Part shown: positions 9,260 through 17,373 of the stretch, piece after piece
How the letters are laid out: each line of letters begins with the position of its first letter
Numbering within the stretch: the stretch's first letter is position 1
From: Lachnospiraceae bacterium
Lineage (GTDB): Bacteria > Bacillota > Clostridia > Lachnospirales > Lachnospiraceae
Assembly: GCA_024682555.1 (NCBI GenBank)
Contig: JAIKZD010000032.1
Span: 1-64,000 of the forward strand
Length of the DNA stretch: 64,000 nt
Direction: 5' to 3'
The notes under the pieces: generated by a model
Told to the model about the DNA's origin: nothing
What the model saw: only the letters and a program-made list of their open reading frames with translations
Database searches by the model: none
Made by a program: the position numbers and the translations under genes

Positions 9260-11152
9260 ATGCCGCAGCCGACCATGAGAGGACTTGGCCCCAGAGGATT
9301 TCTGACCGATGAGGAAAAGGAGAACCTGCCAAAAGTCGATAAAGCCCTGATTAAACGAATACTCGCATATTTAAAGCCGTACCGCATACAGTTTGTGTTT
9401 GTGTTCATTGCGATACTGCTTTCTGCCGTTGTGGGGCTGCTGCCGTCCATAATCACCGGTAAGATAGTGGATGAGGCCCTTATAAATAAGGACATGGCAC
9501 TGCTTATACGCCTGCTGTTCATGGCATTTGCGACCCTTGCCGCCTCACAGATCGTAGGCGTTCTTGAATCCTATATCAACGCCTGGATATCCCAGAAGAT
9601 CATATTTGACATGAAAAATCAGATGTACCGTCATCTGCAGTATATGCCCCATTCTTTTTTCACAACGGAAAAACAGGGTGATATCATCACAAGGATGAAT
9701 ACGGATATAAGCGGTGTGAGCACCATCATATCCGGGACACTGTCCCATGTGGTTTCGAATGCGGCCACCGTAATAACCACCCTGGTCGCTTTGTTTACCA
9801 TGAGCTGGCAGCTTGCCATCGTGGGCATTGTCATAATCCCTCTTCTCATACTGCCCACAAAGAGGGTCGGGAAAAACCAGTGGAAGATACGCACAAGTTC
9901 CCAGGAAAAAAATGATGAGATGAACCAGCTCATCAACGAATCCCTGAGTGTGAGCGGATCCATGCTTGTAAAGCTTTTTACCAGGGAAGAAAGGGAGTAT
10001 GAGAGGTTTGAAAAAGTCAATTCCGAGCTTACGGCACTTAACCTTAAAGAGCAAAGGAGCGGAAGCTGGTTTCGGGTGGTCATGGGGATGTTTACCCAGG
10101 TGGGGCCGTTGCTCATCTATTTTGCCGGAGGCTATCTTATTATCTCATATACTGATTCAAATCTTACCGTAGGTACAATAACTGCAATGGTAGCTCTGAT
10201 AAACAGACTGTACCGGCCTGTGCAGGAGCTTTTAAACCTGCAGGTGGATTTTACCCGTTCCCTTGCGCTGTTTACCAGGATATTTGAATATTTTGACATG
10301 AAAAGCTCCATAGTAAATCCCCAAAACGGTGCTAAGCCTGATGTCGCCTGCAGGGATATAGTATATGATCACGTGGCCTTCTCTTATGACCCGGAGATAC
10401 CCATACTTAAGGATGTGAGTTTCACCGTTCCCGGAGGATGTATGTATGCCATAGTGGGGCCTTCCGGATCGGGAAAATCAACCATAGTTAACCTGATACC
10501 GAGGCTTTATGATGTTGCCGCAGGTTCGGTAAAGATCGGGGGCACCGATGTCAGGGATTTCGATCTTTCCTATCTTCGCTCAAAGATCGGTGTTGTCTCG
10601 CAGGAGACCTATCTGTTTAACGGGACCATCAGGGAAAATCTCCTGTATGCCAAAGAAGATGCCACACAGGAGGAGCTGATCGCTGTCTGTAAAAATGCCA
10701 GCATACACGACTTTATAATAAACCAGCCCGAGGGCTATGATACGGTTGTGGGAAACCGGGGACTTAAGCTTTCGGGTGGAGAAAAGCAGCGGCTGTCCTT
10801 AGCCAGGGTAATATTAAAGGATCCGCAGATCCTCATACTTGACGAGGCAACCAGCGCCCTTGATTCCATATCCGAAAATGCCATTCAGGATGCCCTGGAA
10901 CTTCTGATGAAGGGACGTACAAGCATAGTCATTGCCCACAGACTGTCAACCATACTCAAGGCTGACTGCATCCTTGTGGTTAAGGACGGTGTCATAGCCG
11001 AAAAAGGCGATCATGAATCCCTGCTTTCCCTTGGCGGTATTTATAAGGAACTCTACGAGACCCAGTTCAGACAGGTCCTTGATATGGAAGGAAACGAAGT
11101 ACAGAAGTCCGATTACTGGGATACGGTGGAGGAAGAAAACAACGGATTCTGA
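9260..11152 (+). CDS. ABC-type exporter, fused membrane and ATPase domains
   Basis: A half-transporter of 630 residues: six membrane segments in about residues 35-330 and a nucleotide-binding domain after residue 350. Walker A GPSGSGKST is near residue 400, signature LSGGEKQR near 503 and Walker B ILILDEATSALD near 528, followed by the switch histidine (AHRLS). It is of the multidrug/lipid exporter (MsbA/LmrA-like) class and would work as a homodimer in the cytoplasmic membrane. It stands alone between the glycosidase and VTC operons with about 100 bp upstream and no partner half-transporter. The substrate is unknown. Confidence 0.9.
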   Translation: MPQPTMRGLGPRGFLTDEEKENLPKVDKALIKRILAYLKPYRIQFVFVFIAILLSAVVGLLPSIITGKIVDEALINKDMALLIRLLFMAFATLAASQIVGVLESYINAWISQKIIFDMKNQMYRHLQYMPHSFFTTEKQGDIITRMNTDISGVSTIISGTLSHVVSNAATVITTLVALFTMSWQLAIVGIVIIPLLILPTKRVGKNQWKIRTSSQEKNDEMNQLINESLSVSGSMLVKLFTREEREYERFEKVNSELTALNLKEQRSGSWFRVVMGMFTQVGPLLIYFAGGYLIISYTDSNLTVGTITAMVALINRLYRPVQELLNLQVDFTRSLALFTRIFEYFDMKSSIVNPQNGAKPDVACRDIVYDHVAFSYDPEIPILKDVSFTVPGGCMYAIVGPSGSGKSTIVNLIPRLYDVAAGSVKIGGTDVRDFDLSYLRSKIGVVSQETYLFNGTIRENLLYAKEDATQEELIAVCKNASIHDFIINQPEGYDTVVGNRGLKLSGGEKQRLSLARVILKDPQILILDEATSALDSISENAIQDALELLMKGRTSIVIAHRLSTILKADCILVVKDGVIAEKGDHESLLSLGGIYKELYETQFRQVLDMEGNEVQKSDYWDTVEEENNGF

Positions 11153-11253
11153 TATTGTAGAAATATCGGTGATATATGATATACTTATTTCATTCGATTT
11201 ACGCACGCTCCTTCGGAGAAGACTGAATGTGCGGATTTCAGGAAAATGATGAG

Positions 11254-11952
11254 ATGACCGGAAGAAAAGAATTAAAGTTTTTATGTGACGACAGGACCCT
11301 GATCCAGGTTGAAAACCGTATAAAAGGCGTGATGAAGAGAGATATTCATCAGGACGGAGATTCATATGAGATCCGGAGCATATACTTTGATTCCCCTTCC
11401 GACAGATGCTATTACGAAAATCAGTCCGGAACGGGTACCCGCAGCAAATACCGTATCCGTATCTACAACTGTGACGGAGACTATATAAGGGCTGAGGTAA
11501 AGAGCAAGTATTACGATACTACAAAAAAGGTGAGCACGAAAATCTCTCGGGATCAGTTTAAGCTGTTAAAAAAAAGAGGGAGTCTGGAAATGCTTTTTAC
11601 CGGGGAAAACCGTGATGCCACCGCTTTGAAGCAGTTTGCGGACAAGGTTTATGCGGAAGGCTTTTCCCCCGCTGCCATAGTAAGATATGACAGGAGTGCA
11701 TACACTTATTCACCCTGTAATGTCAGGGTGACCTTTGACAGAAACATATCTGCCTGTACGGCATTTGATCATTTTTTTGATCCCGCGATGCCTGCAAGAC
11801 CGGTTTGTGAGCCGGGGATCCATGTACTTGAAGTAAAGTATGATGAATTCCTGCCGGATCATATCTGCACCCTGCTGATGGCGGGGGATATGAGGCGGAC
11901 CTCTTTTTCCAAGTATTATATGGCAAGAAATATGCTGATGGGGAGGACATAA
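11254..11952 (+). CDS. VTC-domain protein (polyphosphate polymerase-like)
   Basis: A 232-residue protein beginning GRKELKF, the hallmark start of the bacterial VTC domain, a tunnel fold of the CYTH/triphosphate-tunnel class. Basic and acidic residues lining the tunnel are visible (RNELK-like start, YYENQSGTGTRSKYRIRIY, EVKSKYYDTTKK, EVKYDEFLPD). In yeast this domain makes polyphosphate; in bacteria the function with CotH and DUF4956 neighbours is not settled. An earlier in-frame ATG (11227) gives nine more residues, but 11254 fits the family start. TTGTAG/TATACT near 11155-11185 may be its promoter. Four bases separate it from the next gene. Confidence 0.85.
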   Translation: MTGRKELKFLCDDRTLIQVENRIKGVMKRDIHQDGDSYEIRSIYFDSPSDRCYYENQSGTGTRSKYRIRIYNCDGDYIRAEVKSKYYDTTKKVSTKISRDQFKLLKKRGSLEMLFTGENRDATALKQFADKVYAEGFSPAAIVRYDRSAYTYSPCNVRVTFDRNISACTAFDHFFDPAMPARPVCEPGIHVLEVKYDEFLPDHICTLLMAGDMRRTSFSKYYMARNMLMGRT

Positions 11953-11956
11953 GAAG

Positions 11957-12631
11957 ATGACATTCTATGATGCGATAAGAAATAACCTTATAAAAGGCTT
12001 TTCAAACGTGGACATTTCGGCTGCCGACATACTGATAGCCATGCTCATAACCTTCGGCCTTGCGCTGTATATTTTTATCGTGTACAGGGCAGTGACCGGA
12101 AACGGATTCTATTCAAAGAGCTTTAATATTTCAATGGCAGCCATATCACTTGTTACCTGCGGCATCATTATTGCCATGCAGTCAAGTCTCGTTATATCTC
12201 TTGGTATGGTCGGCGCTTTATCAATAGTCAGATTCAGGACGGCCATCAAGGAGCCAATTGATCTTTTATTCTTATTCTGGTCCATAGGGACGGGTATAAT
12301 ATGCGGAACCGGATTGTATGAAATAGCAGTGATAGTGGCAGCCTGTGTAACCATTGCCATTCTGCTGCTTAAGCTCATACCGGAAACGAGATCTTCAAGT
12401 ATCCTGTTTTTAAGTTTCAAAGACATGGAAACGGAGTCACGGGTATCGGACACCCTAAAGGAGATCAGGGTCTCAAACCATGTCAAATCCCGCAATATCA
12501 CAAAAGAAGGTATGGACATCGTATATGAGGTTCGGACGAAGGATCCGGAAAGTCTGGTAAAGGTGCTTCATGGTGTTGAGGGGATAATTTCGATGTCTCT
12601 TATTGAACATGAAGGGGAATTCCGGGGATAG
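11957..12631 (+). CDS. DUF4956 membrane protein
   Basis: A 224-residue protein with four hydrophobic segments in residues 20-145 and a cytoplasmic C-terminal domain. The MVGALSIVRFRTAIKEP segment is typical of DUF4956. It lies between the VTC and CotH genes with gaps of four and twenty bases, an arrangement seen widely in Bacillota and Actinobacteria, implying one envelope-linked process. No biochemical activity can be assigned from sequence. Confidence 0.85.
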   Translation: MTFYDAIRNNLIKGFSNVDISAADILIAMLITFGLALYIFIVYRAVTGNGFYSKSFNISMAAISLVTCGIIIAMQSSLVISLGMVGALSIVRFRTAIKEPIDLLFLFWSIGTGIICGTGLYEIAVIVAACVTIAILLLKLIPETRSSSILFLSFKDMETESRVSDTLKEIRVSNHVKSRNITKEGMDIVYEVRTKDPESLVKVLHGVEGIISMSLIEHEGEFRG

Positions 12632-12651
12632 AGCACGGGTTTTCTATACAG

Positions 12652-14250
12652 ATGACAGGGAAAAGGCATAAAATATTCATATATATAATCATTATCGTTT
12701 CGATCGTATTTCTCATAGGGATGGTGGTCGCAGAGAAGAAATCGGTATCGGCTCTCGGCAGGATCACCCTTGACCTTTCGGATTCGGAAATGGATGAACT
12801 GAGGGGCATACGTTTCTACCTGCCTGCAGATGAAAATGCGGGGCTTATGGCCGATATTTTTTCCACTGTATTTGAAGAGGATGAGCTGATGCAGTATCTC
12901 ATCCTGCCGGGGAATATCAGAAGGCAGGATGTCACCTGTTACGCAATGGATCCCTTCGGGCATCTTTTGCAGAGATACGTGATAGATTTTTCGGGGACGG
13001 ATACTTTTGATATAGGAATTCATAAGCTGGAAGCGGTTTATACGGACCTTCCCGTACTTTCCTTTACGGCAGAGCCCTTGTCCATGAGTTTTGAAGAACT
13101 GTTAAATTCTGACAAGACAGCCGAATGGCATGGATTTATGACCGTGTCCGTTGACAGGAAAACAGCAAGGGAAAGAAACTGGCCGGAGGTTCTCATCAGC
13201 AAAGCGGAATATAAATACAGCAAAGGATCAGTGATCTTAAGAGGCAGGGGGAATACCTCCTGGGAGATAGCCGACAAAAAATCCTTTACGCTTGAACTGT
13301 CCTCACCGGAATATCTTTTTGATCTGGGGAAACGAAAACAGTTTAATCTCATAAGCGGTTATACGGACAGGTCGCTGCTTAATAATGAGGTCTTCATGGG
13401 GATGGCCGGAAAGATCGGAATACCCTATGAACCGGGATGTGAGAGGGTGACGCTGTATGTAGACGGTGAGTATCAGGGCGTATATCTGGTAACTGGCAAG
13501 GTCCGGGTCAGAAAGGATGAGGTAAACCTTAAGGACGGTGACTTTTTCATCAACTGGGGAGACCCTCAGGCAGATCAGGCCCTGTACTACGATACGGAGA
13601 TCTGGGCCGATGACATGCATTATTTCAAACCCTATGCAAATATTATATGGCCCAAAAACGAGACGGAAGAAGAGCTTTTTGAAAAGAAGGAGATCGTACA
13701 GCGGTTTGTTTCCGCCATAGAGGATCAGGGATCCGATGACTATCTTAAATATATGGATCTGGATTCAATGGTGAGATTCTACTGGATACAGGAAATAAGC
13801 ATGAATTATGATGCCGATTACCGTTCGATATACTCATATTACAGGGCGGATACCGGCAGGATATATATGGGACCTGTCTGGGATATGGATCAGTCACTGG
13901 GATGGAATGCAGGCAAAGCGGGATGGGATTACAGGAATCCCGAAGGATTTGTTATCAGGGATCTGAGCTGGTACCCTTATCTGTTTTCCAGGCAGGAATT
14001 TAAAGATGCGGTGAAGGATGCATATTTTAACGGCGGTGTCAGAGAGGCCATGTTTGAGGCTCTTGATGAATATGAACGGAAGTCGCGGGATATGGTAAAG
14101 GACGGAAGCCTTGATTACAGGAAGTGGAGATCAAGCTGGCCGGATCTTGAGATAAAATACGGTAATTCCTATGCCGAACAGACAGAGGGCAGCCTTTCGT
14201 TTTTCAGACGACGGGTTCAGTGGATAGATGAAAGCATGAAGGCGGAATGA
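12652..14250 (+). CDS. CotH-kinase family protein, membrane anchored
   Basis: A 532-residue protein with an N-terminal uncleaved signal/anchor (about residues 7-26) and an extracytoplasmic CotH domain. The characteristic RGRGNTSWE motif is near residue 197 and the metal-site motif GPVWDMDQSLG near residue 405. CotH of Bacillus is an atypical protein kinase acting on spore-coat proteins; the extracytoplasmic relatives found with VTC and DUF4956 have no proven substrate. It is the last gene of the three-gene operon. No signal of pseudogenization is seen. Confidence 0.87.
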   Translation: MTGKRHKIFIYIIIIVSIVFLIGMVVAEKKSVSALGRITLDLSDSEMDELRGIRFYLPADENAGLMADIFSTVFEEDELMQYLILPGNIRRQDVTCYAMDPFGHLLQRYVIDFSGTDTFDIGIHKLEAVYTDLPVLSFTAEPLSMSFEELLNSDKTAEWHGFMTVSVDRKTARERNWPEVLISKAEYKYSKGSVILRGRGNTSWEIADKKSFTLELSSPEYLFDLGKRKQFNLISGYTDRSLLNNEVFMGMAGKIGIPYEPGCERVTLYVDGEYQGVYLVTGKVRVRKDEVNLKDGDFFINWGDPQADQALYYDTEIWADDMHYFKPYANIIWPKNETEEELFEKKEIVQRFVSAIEDQGSDDYLKYMDLDSMVRFYWIQEISMNYDADYRSIYSYYRADTGRIYMGPVWDMDQSLGWNAGKAGWDYRNPEGFVIRDLSWYPYLFSRQEFKDAVKDAYFNGGVREAMFEALDEYERKSRDMVKDGSLDYRKWRSSWPDLEIKYGNSYAEQTEGSLSFFRRRVQWIDESMKAE

Positions 14251-14287
14251 CAAAGGCAGGTAAAAACGGGAAATGATAAAAAACAGT

Positions 14288-14316
14288 TTGACAAATCAGT
14301 ACCGTTAGATTAACAT
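14288..14316 (+). promoter_or_regulatory. Promoter of the tRNA cluster
   Basis: TTGACA (14288-14293) and TAACAT (14311-14316) are separated by exactly 17 bp, about 38 bp before tRNA-Arg. It is the only sigma-A-like pair seen ahead of the four tRNA genes. Confidence 0.75.
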
Positions 14317-14353
14317 AGATGTGCTGTGCATCAGTGCAAAGCAGAGATTTTAT

Positions 14354-14427
<74 letters not shown>

Positions 14428-14556
14428 TCAGATCGAAGATCCGTCCCTGTGGACGGTAACGATCTTCTGTGACATCCGGGTCGTGTCTTTCTTCCCGTCG
14501 GGGATCTGAAAGGACAAAACAGCACCGGATATGATCACAGGCCGCTTAGGAGACGT
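14428..14556 (+). other. Long spacer inside the tRNA cluster with potential hairpins
   Basis: This 129-bp spacer is unusually long compared with the 8-bp spacers between the following tRNAs. It contains GAAGATC...GATCTTC and TCAGATC...GATCTGA complementary pairs that could fold into an extended stem. I see no ORF with a ribosome site. It may be a processing signal or a decayed tRNA gene; no function is claimed. Confidence 0.4.
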
Positions 14557-14557
14557 G

Positions 14558-14631
14558 GTGGGTATGGCGCAGTTGGCTAGCGCGCCAGATTGTGGCTCTG
14601 GAGGCCGAGGGTTCGAGTCCCTATACCCACC
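14558..14631 (+). tRNA. tRNA-His (GTG)
   Basis: Acceptor GTGGGTA/TACCCAC, anticodon stem CCAGA/TCTGG and loop TTGTGGC give anticodon GTG. A G at 14557 opposite C 14631 supplies the extra G-1:C73 pair typical of tRNA-His. Confidence 0.96.
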
Positions 14632-14639
14632 CTTTTTAC

Positions 14640-14711
14640 AGGGCTATCGCCAAGCGGTAAGGCACAGGGTTTTGATCCCTGCATTCGCTGGTTCGAATCC
14701 AGTTAGCCCTG
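14640..14711 (+). tRNA. tRNA-Gln (TTG)
   Basis: Acceptor AGGGCTA/TAGCCCT, anticodon stem CAGGG/CCCTG and loop TTTTGAT give anticodon TTG. The discriminator base is G, as is usual for tRNA-Gln. Confidence 0.95.
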
Positions 14712-14717
14712 CTATAG

Positions 14718-14790
14718 GGGACACTAGCTCAGTCGGTAGAGCACTTGACTTTTAATCAAGTTGTCGCGGGTTCGATTCCCGCGTGTCTCA
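14718..14790 (+). tRNA. tRNA-Lys (TTT), prophage insertion target
   Basis: Acceptor GGGACAC/GTGTCTC (one G-T pair), anticodon stem CTTGA/TCAAG and loop CTTTTAA give anticodon TTT. The 3' part from 14746 on is inside the 68-bp repeat flanking the prophage, so the tRNA is kept intact by the integrated element. A terminator follows at 14799-14833. Confidence 0.97.
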
Positions 14791-14813
14791 CGAATCAGAA
14801 AACCCCGCAAATA
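14746..14813 (+). repeat. attL core, 68-bp direct repeat
   Basis: These 68 bases are identical to 47785-47852. They cover the anticodon arm, T arm and acceptor 3' strand of tRNA-Lys plus 23 bp beyond it. The integrase gene lies next to it, inside the element, as expected for a site-specific tRNA-integrating phage. Confidence 0.95.
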
Positions 14814-14833
14814 CGTGCTTTGCGGGGTTTTTG
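14799..14833 (+). terminator. Terminator of the tRNA cluster, half supplied by the prophage
   Basis: A perfect 13-bp stem pairs AAAACCCCGCAAA (14799-14811) with TTTGCGGGGTTTT (14819-14831). The left arm is in the shared att core but the right arm lies outside it, in phage DNA. At attR only the left arm remains. The phage thus provides the closing arm of the tRNA terminator. Confidence 0.85.
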
Positions 14834-14899
14834 CTTTCCTCAAAAACAAACTTGCGTTCGAGAAAAAACAGGCGATTTTATACATTTTTATACATAAAA

Positions 14900-14921
14900 G
14901 TGTGACCCTAGGTGTGACCCT
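14900..14921. repeat. Tandem 10-bp repeats beside attL, possible integrase arm sites
   Basis: GTGTGACCCT occurs at 14900-14909 and 14912-14921, a 12-bp period, at the end of the integrase gene and about 90 bp from the core. Short tandem repeats at this place often are arm-type integrase or excisionase sites; that role is inferred. Confidence 0.45.
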
Positions 14922-15969
14922 GAGCATCATCATATTTTTTTGCAGCCGAATAATTATTGATCATTTCTCCGGCTTTTTTGATATCCTCCAGGTCAACATG
15001 AGTATATATGTCGGCGGTGATGGAAATATTGGCATGCCCCATAAGTCTCTGGGCTGTTCTGACATCCACTCCGGCTTTACAGAGATCGGTGCAGTATGTG
15101 TGTCTGAGACAGTAAGGTACAAAATCGGGTGCTAAAGGAAAAGGCGGGATAAGCGCGTTCCGATATACCTTGCATCCCATTGATATATTCATGTCTCTTC
15201 TTAGATGGGCGTATAGCCTGTTGTATGAGCTTTCCGAATGCTTGTGACCGCACCGGTTGACGGCGACAGGTTCAAACGGCTTTGTTGATTTAATGGCCTC
15301 ATACAGGTCATCAGGGATAGGTACATACCTATCAGAGTTCTTTGTTTTGGTTCCGCGTATATGCAGCAGGCGGGATCCATGATCGATATCCCTGCCGATA
15401 AGATTTATGGCCTCTTCAGGTCGGCATCCGCATTTGAGTATTATTACAAACAAAAGATATGCAGGATCATTTTCATATACTGAAAGAAGGTGCCTGCGCT
15501 CATAATCTGTAATGCTTCTTCGGTATCCTTTGGAGCAGTCGGGGAGCTTTATTCTTTTTGCGGGATTAAACGGGATCATCTGATTATCAACTGCAGTTTC
15601 GAAAAGAAAATTGATTTCCTGACGCAGTTTCTCGCAGTGTGAGAAGGACATCCCGGCGCATTCATTGAGGATGCTCTGACACTCCACAGCCTTGACAGAT
15701 CCGATGGGTTTCAGCCCAATATGAGGGCTGACATACTTTTTATACCGCTTTTTAATGATCCCAAGGTCTTTGACATTGCTCTTGTATGTATCAAAAGCCG
15801 TATCGGCCCAGGAATTAACGGAAGTGGTATGATCGTATATTATGACGTTTTCTTTCAGATCGCGAAGCTTGTTCGCCTTTCGGGTATAAACCTCTTCAAG
15901 GGTATTCCCTTTGACAAAATAGCGTTTTCCCTGATAAGTAAATGATTTACGGTATTTGTATTCAGCCAT
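14908..15969 (-). CDS. int: Tyrosine-recombinase phage integrase
   Basis: A 353-residue site-specific recombinase that inserts and excises the prophage at tRNA-Lys. It has an N-terminal arm-binding region (about residues 1-50), a core-binding SAM-like domain (50-145) and a catalytic domain. Catalytic residues are Arg183 (CGCRPEEA), Arg289 in YCLRHT, His312 in GHANIS and Tyr322 in IYTHV. The first His of the usual HxxR box is replaced by Tyr286, which is common among clostridial phage integrases. The ATG at 15969 follows GGGAGG. Upstream lie a leader ORF and a terminator that may control its expression. Confidence 0.95.
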   Translation of the reverse strand: MAEYKYRKSFTYQGKRYFVKGNTLEEVYTRKANKLRDLKENVIIYDHTTSVNSWADTAFDTYKSNVKDLGIIKKRYKKYVSPHIGLKPIGSVKAVECQSILNECAGMSFSHCEKLRQEINFLFETAVDNQMIPFNPAKRIKLPDCSKGYRRSITDYERRHLLSVYENDPAYLLFVIILKCGCRPEEAINLIGRDIDHGSRLLHIRGTKTKNSDRYVPIPDDLYEAIKSTKPFEPVAVNRCGHKHSESSYNRLYAHLRRDMNISMGCKVYRNALIPPFPLAPDFVPYCLRHTYCTDLCKAGVDVRTAQRLMGHANISITADIYTHVDLEDIKKAGEMINNYSAAKKYDDAQGHT

Positions 15970-15997
15970 AGAAAACCTCCCAGTTGAACCGGTACAA

Positions 15998-16028
15998 TAA
16001 AAAAGGCACCTGACAAAGTCAAGTGCCT
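15998..16028 (-). terminator. Terminator or attenuator just upstream of the integrase
   Basis: Read on the minus strand, AGGCACTTGAC pairs with GTCAGGTGCC (one internal mismatch) and is followed by TTTTTT. It lies between the 9-codon leader ORF and the integrase ribosome site, so transcripts from the promoter at 16091-16119 must pass it to reach the integrase. Confidence 0.8.
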
Positions 16029-16034
16029 GAAAAC

Positions 16035-16064
16035 CTAAAACAGTTCCGAGCCTCCTGCATTCAT
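16035..16064 (-). CDS. Nine-codon leader ORF (MNAGGSELF)
   Basis: The ORF reads ATG AAT GCA GGA GGC TCG GAA CTG TTT TAG on the minus strand and has a strong ribosome site (AAAGGAGAAAGG) spaced two bases before the ATG. It lies between a good promoter and an intrinsic terminator that precedes the integrase. A ribosome at its stop codon would overlap the first arm of the terminator stem, which starts six to seven bases later. The arrangement matches leader-peptide attenuation; that function is inferred and I do not recognise the peptide. Confidence 0.55.
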   Translation of the reverse strand: MNAGGSELF

Positions 16065-16090
16065 AACCTTTCTCCTTTCGATGTATTATT

Positions 16091-16119
16091 ATAATATGTC
16101 AGCTTCAGACGCTTGTCAA
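16091..16119 (-). promoter_or_regulatory. Sigma-A promoter reading toward the integrase
   Basis: On the minus strand TTGACA (16119-16114) and TATTAT (16096-16091) are separated by 17 bp, with the leader ORF start 27 bases downstream of the -10. Confidence 0.8.
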
Positions 16120-16151
16120 TATTTTGTTGGCATCTGCTCAATATGGCCAGA

Positions 16152-17021
16152 TTACTTCACAATAGTTCCATGTGTTTGAAATTGCTCGTCATGATCAGAA
16201 CGTTTAATATCATTTTGTCCTCTTTCTGTTTTCCACCTGTGATATAGTGCTATGGTGTTTGTGTAATACTTTTCGACAGGATCTTTATTAAGATTAGCAA
16301 TAAAATAATATAACTGCTCTACCGCCTTTATATATATCTGATGTAATGACTGATATACAACAGAAGAATCCGCAGTATTATGAGTAAAATGCATAGCGAG
16401 ATATTCAAGATTATTGAGAGTTTGGTTTATATAATCGTTCAAAAATGTGTTAATTACTGGTGTTTTCACTATTGAGAAAGTAATTTCTTTTTTATTTTCA
16501 CCCACATCCTTTATATTATTGACTATGGTGTTTATTTCAAAATGCATATTAAATATCCCATTGGCATCAATGAGCGCCTTCAGAAATTCATTGCTATCCT
16601 GTATTTTGCGAAGTTGTTCTGAATCTTTTTCAGTTATATAACGGCGCATCTCCTGATAATCAAATGATTTCATATCAGACGGAGAAATCTTTTTGAGAAT
16701 TTGGTTACTTCCAGATTGATCCATAATATAATTTAGTGGCGGGTATTTATCAAGAATGTTGTCTTTAAAGAATTGCGCAAGGTCAATAGCTTTCTGAACT
16801 CTGATAATATCTGAGTTACGCTTTGAATCATTAGCAGACAGATAATACTGCCATGCGGCATATATTACACCGAATGCAACTACGATGCAGTTTACAATCT
16901 GAGAAATGAAATATAACATCTCCATGTATTCGGATTTTGTTTTGAATATTGCGGCAAGAACAGCTTCTAATACAGTGATAGTTAAGACAACAACAGCAAC
17001 AATAATCAATTTCTTTTTCAT
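16152..17021 (-). CDS. AT-rich two-TM membrane protein of unknown function (prophage moron)
   Basis: A 289-residue protein with two membrane segments at about residues 4-24 and 36-58 and a long, mostly helical soluble C-terminal part with no catalytic motif that I recognise. Base composition is clearly more AT-rich than the integrase or structural genes. It is transcribed with the lysogeny genes between repressor and integrase, the usual place for lysogenic-conversion, superinfection-exclusion or abortive-infection genes. It has its own terminator (15998-16028) just before the integrase. A defence role is inference from position only. Confidence 0.75.
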   Translation of the reverse strand: MKKKLIIVAVVVLTITVLEAVLAAIFKTKSEYMEMLYFISQIVNCIVVAFGVIYAAWQYYLSANDSKRNSDIIRVQKAIDLAQFFKDNILDKYPPLNYIMDQSGSNQILKKISPSDMKSFDYQEMRRYITEKDSEQLRKIQDSNEFLKALIDANGIFNMHFEINTIVNNIKDVGENKKEITFSIVKTPVINTFLNDYINQTLNNLEYLAMHFTHNTADSSVVYQSLHQIYIKAVEQLYYFIANLNKDPVEKYYTNTIALYHRWKTERGQNDIKRSDHDEQFQTHGTIVK

Positions 17022-17160
17022 GAAAACCTCCCATAATAATTTATGATATCAAATTTATCGCTTAAAGGGGCCAAACGCTAAAACTATTTATATACATATT
17101 TCATCCTATCCCACCCCTGTACCCACTGAGTATGAATTATCCTTCAGGCTCTGTTTGCTC

Positions 17161-17373
17161 TTACTCATGTGTTGCTGCTTCTATCTCCTGCACATCCGTT
17201 TTCTCGAAGTCATTATTATATATATGCCTCACAGCATGATGAAATGCATCCAGCCTCGCTGCGGAGCTGATCTTGTCATTGAGATATATAGTATAAGCAT
17301 CATCCGGACCGTATACTACCATTTCCTTTACACCGGGCGGTAATGGAACTAAATAAGTATAAATATCAGCCAT
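17161..17373 (-). CDS. Short ImmA/M78-like protein with degenerate metal motif
   Basis: A 70-residue protein overlapping the repressor gene by eight bases. It resembles the core of ImmA/IrrE (M78) metallopeptidases: a YTIYLN strand followed by a helix DAFHHAVRHIYNNDF. The expected HExxH is HAVRH here, so the catalytic Glu is missing and it is likely inactive as a protease. Proteins of this type sit beside CI-like repressors in many clostridial prophages. It could bind the repressor or be a truncated immunity switch component. Confidence 0.65.
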   Translation of the reverse strand: MADIYTYLVPLPPGVKEMVVYGPDDAYTIYLNDKISSAARLDAFHHAVRHIYNNDFEKTDVQEIEAATHE

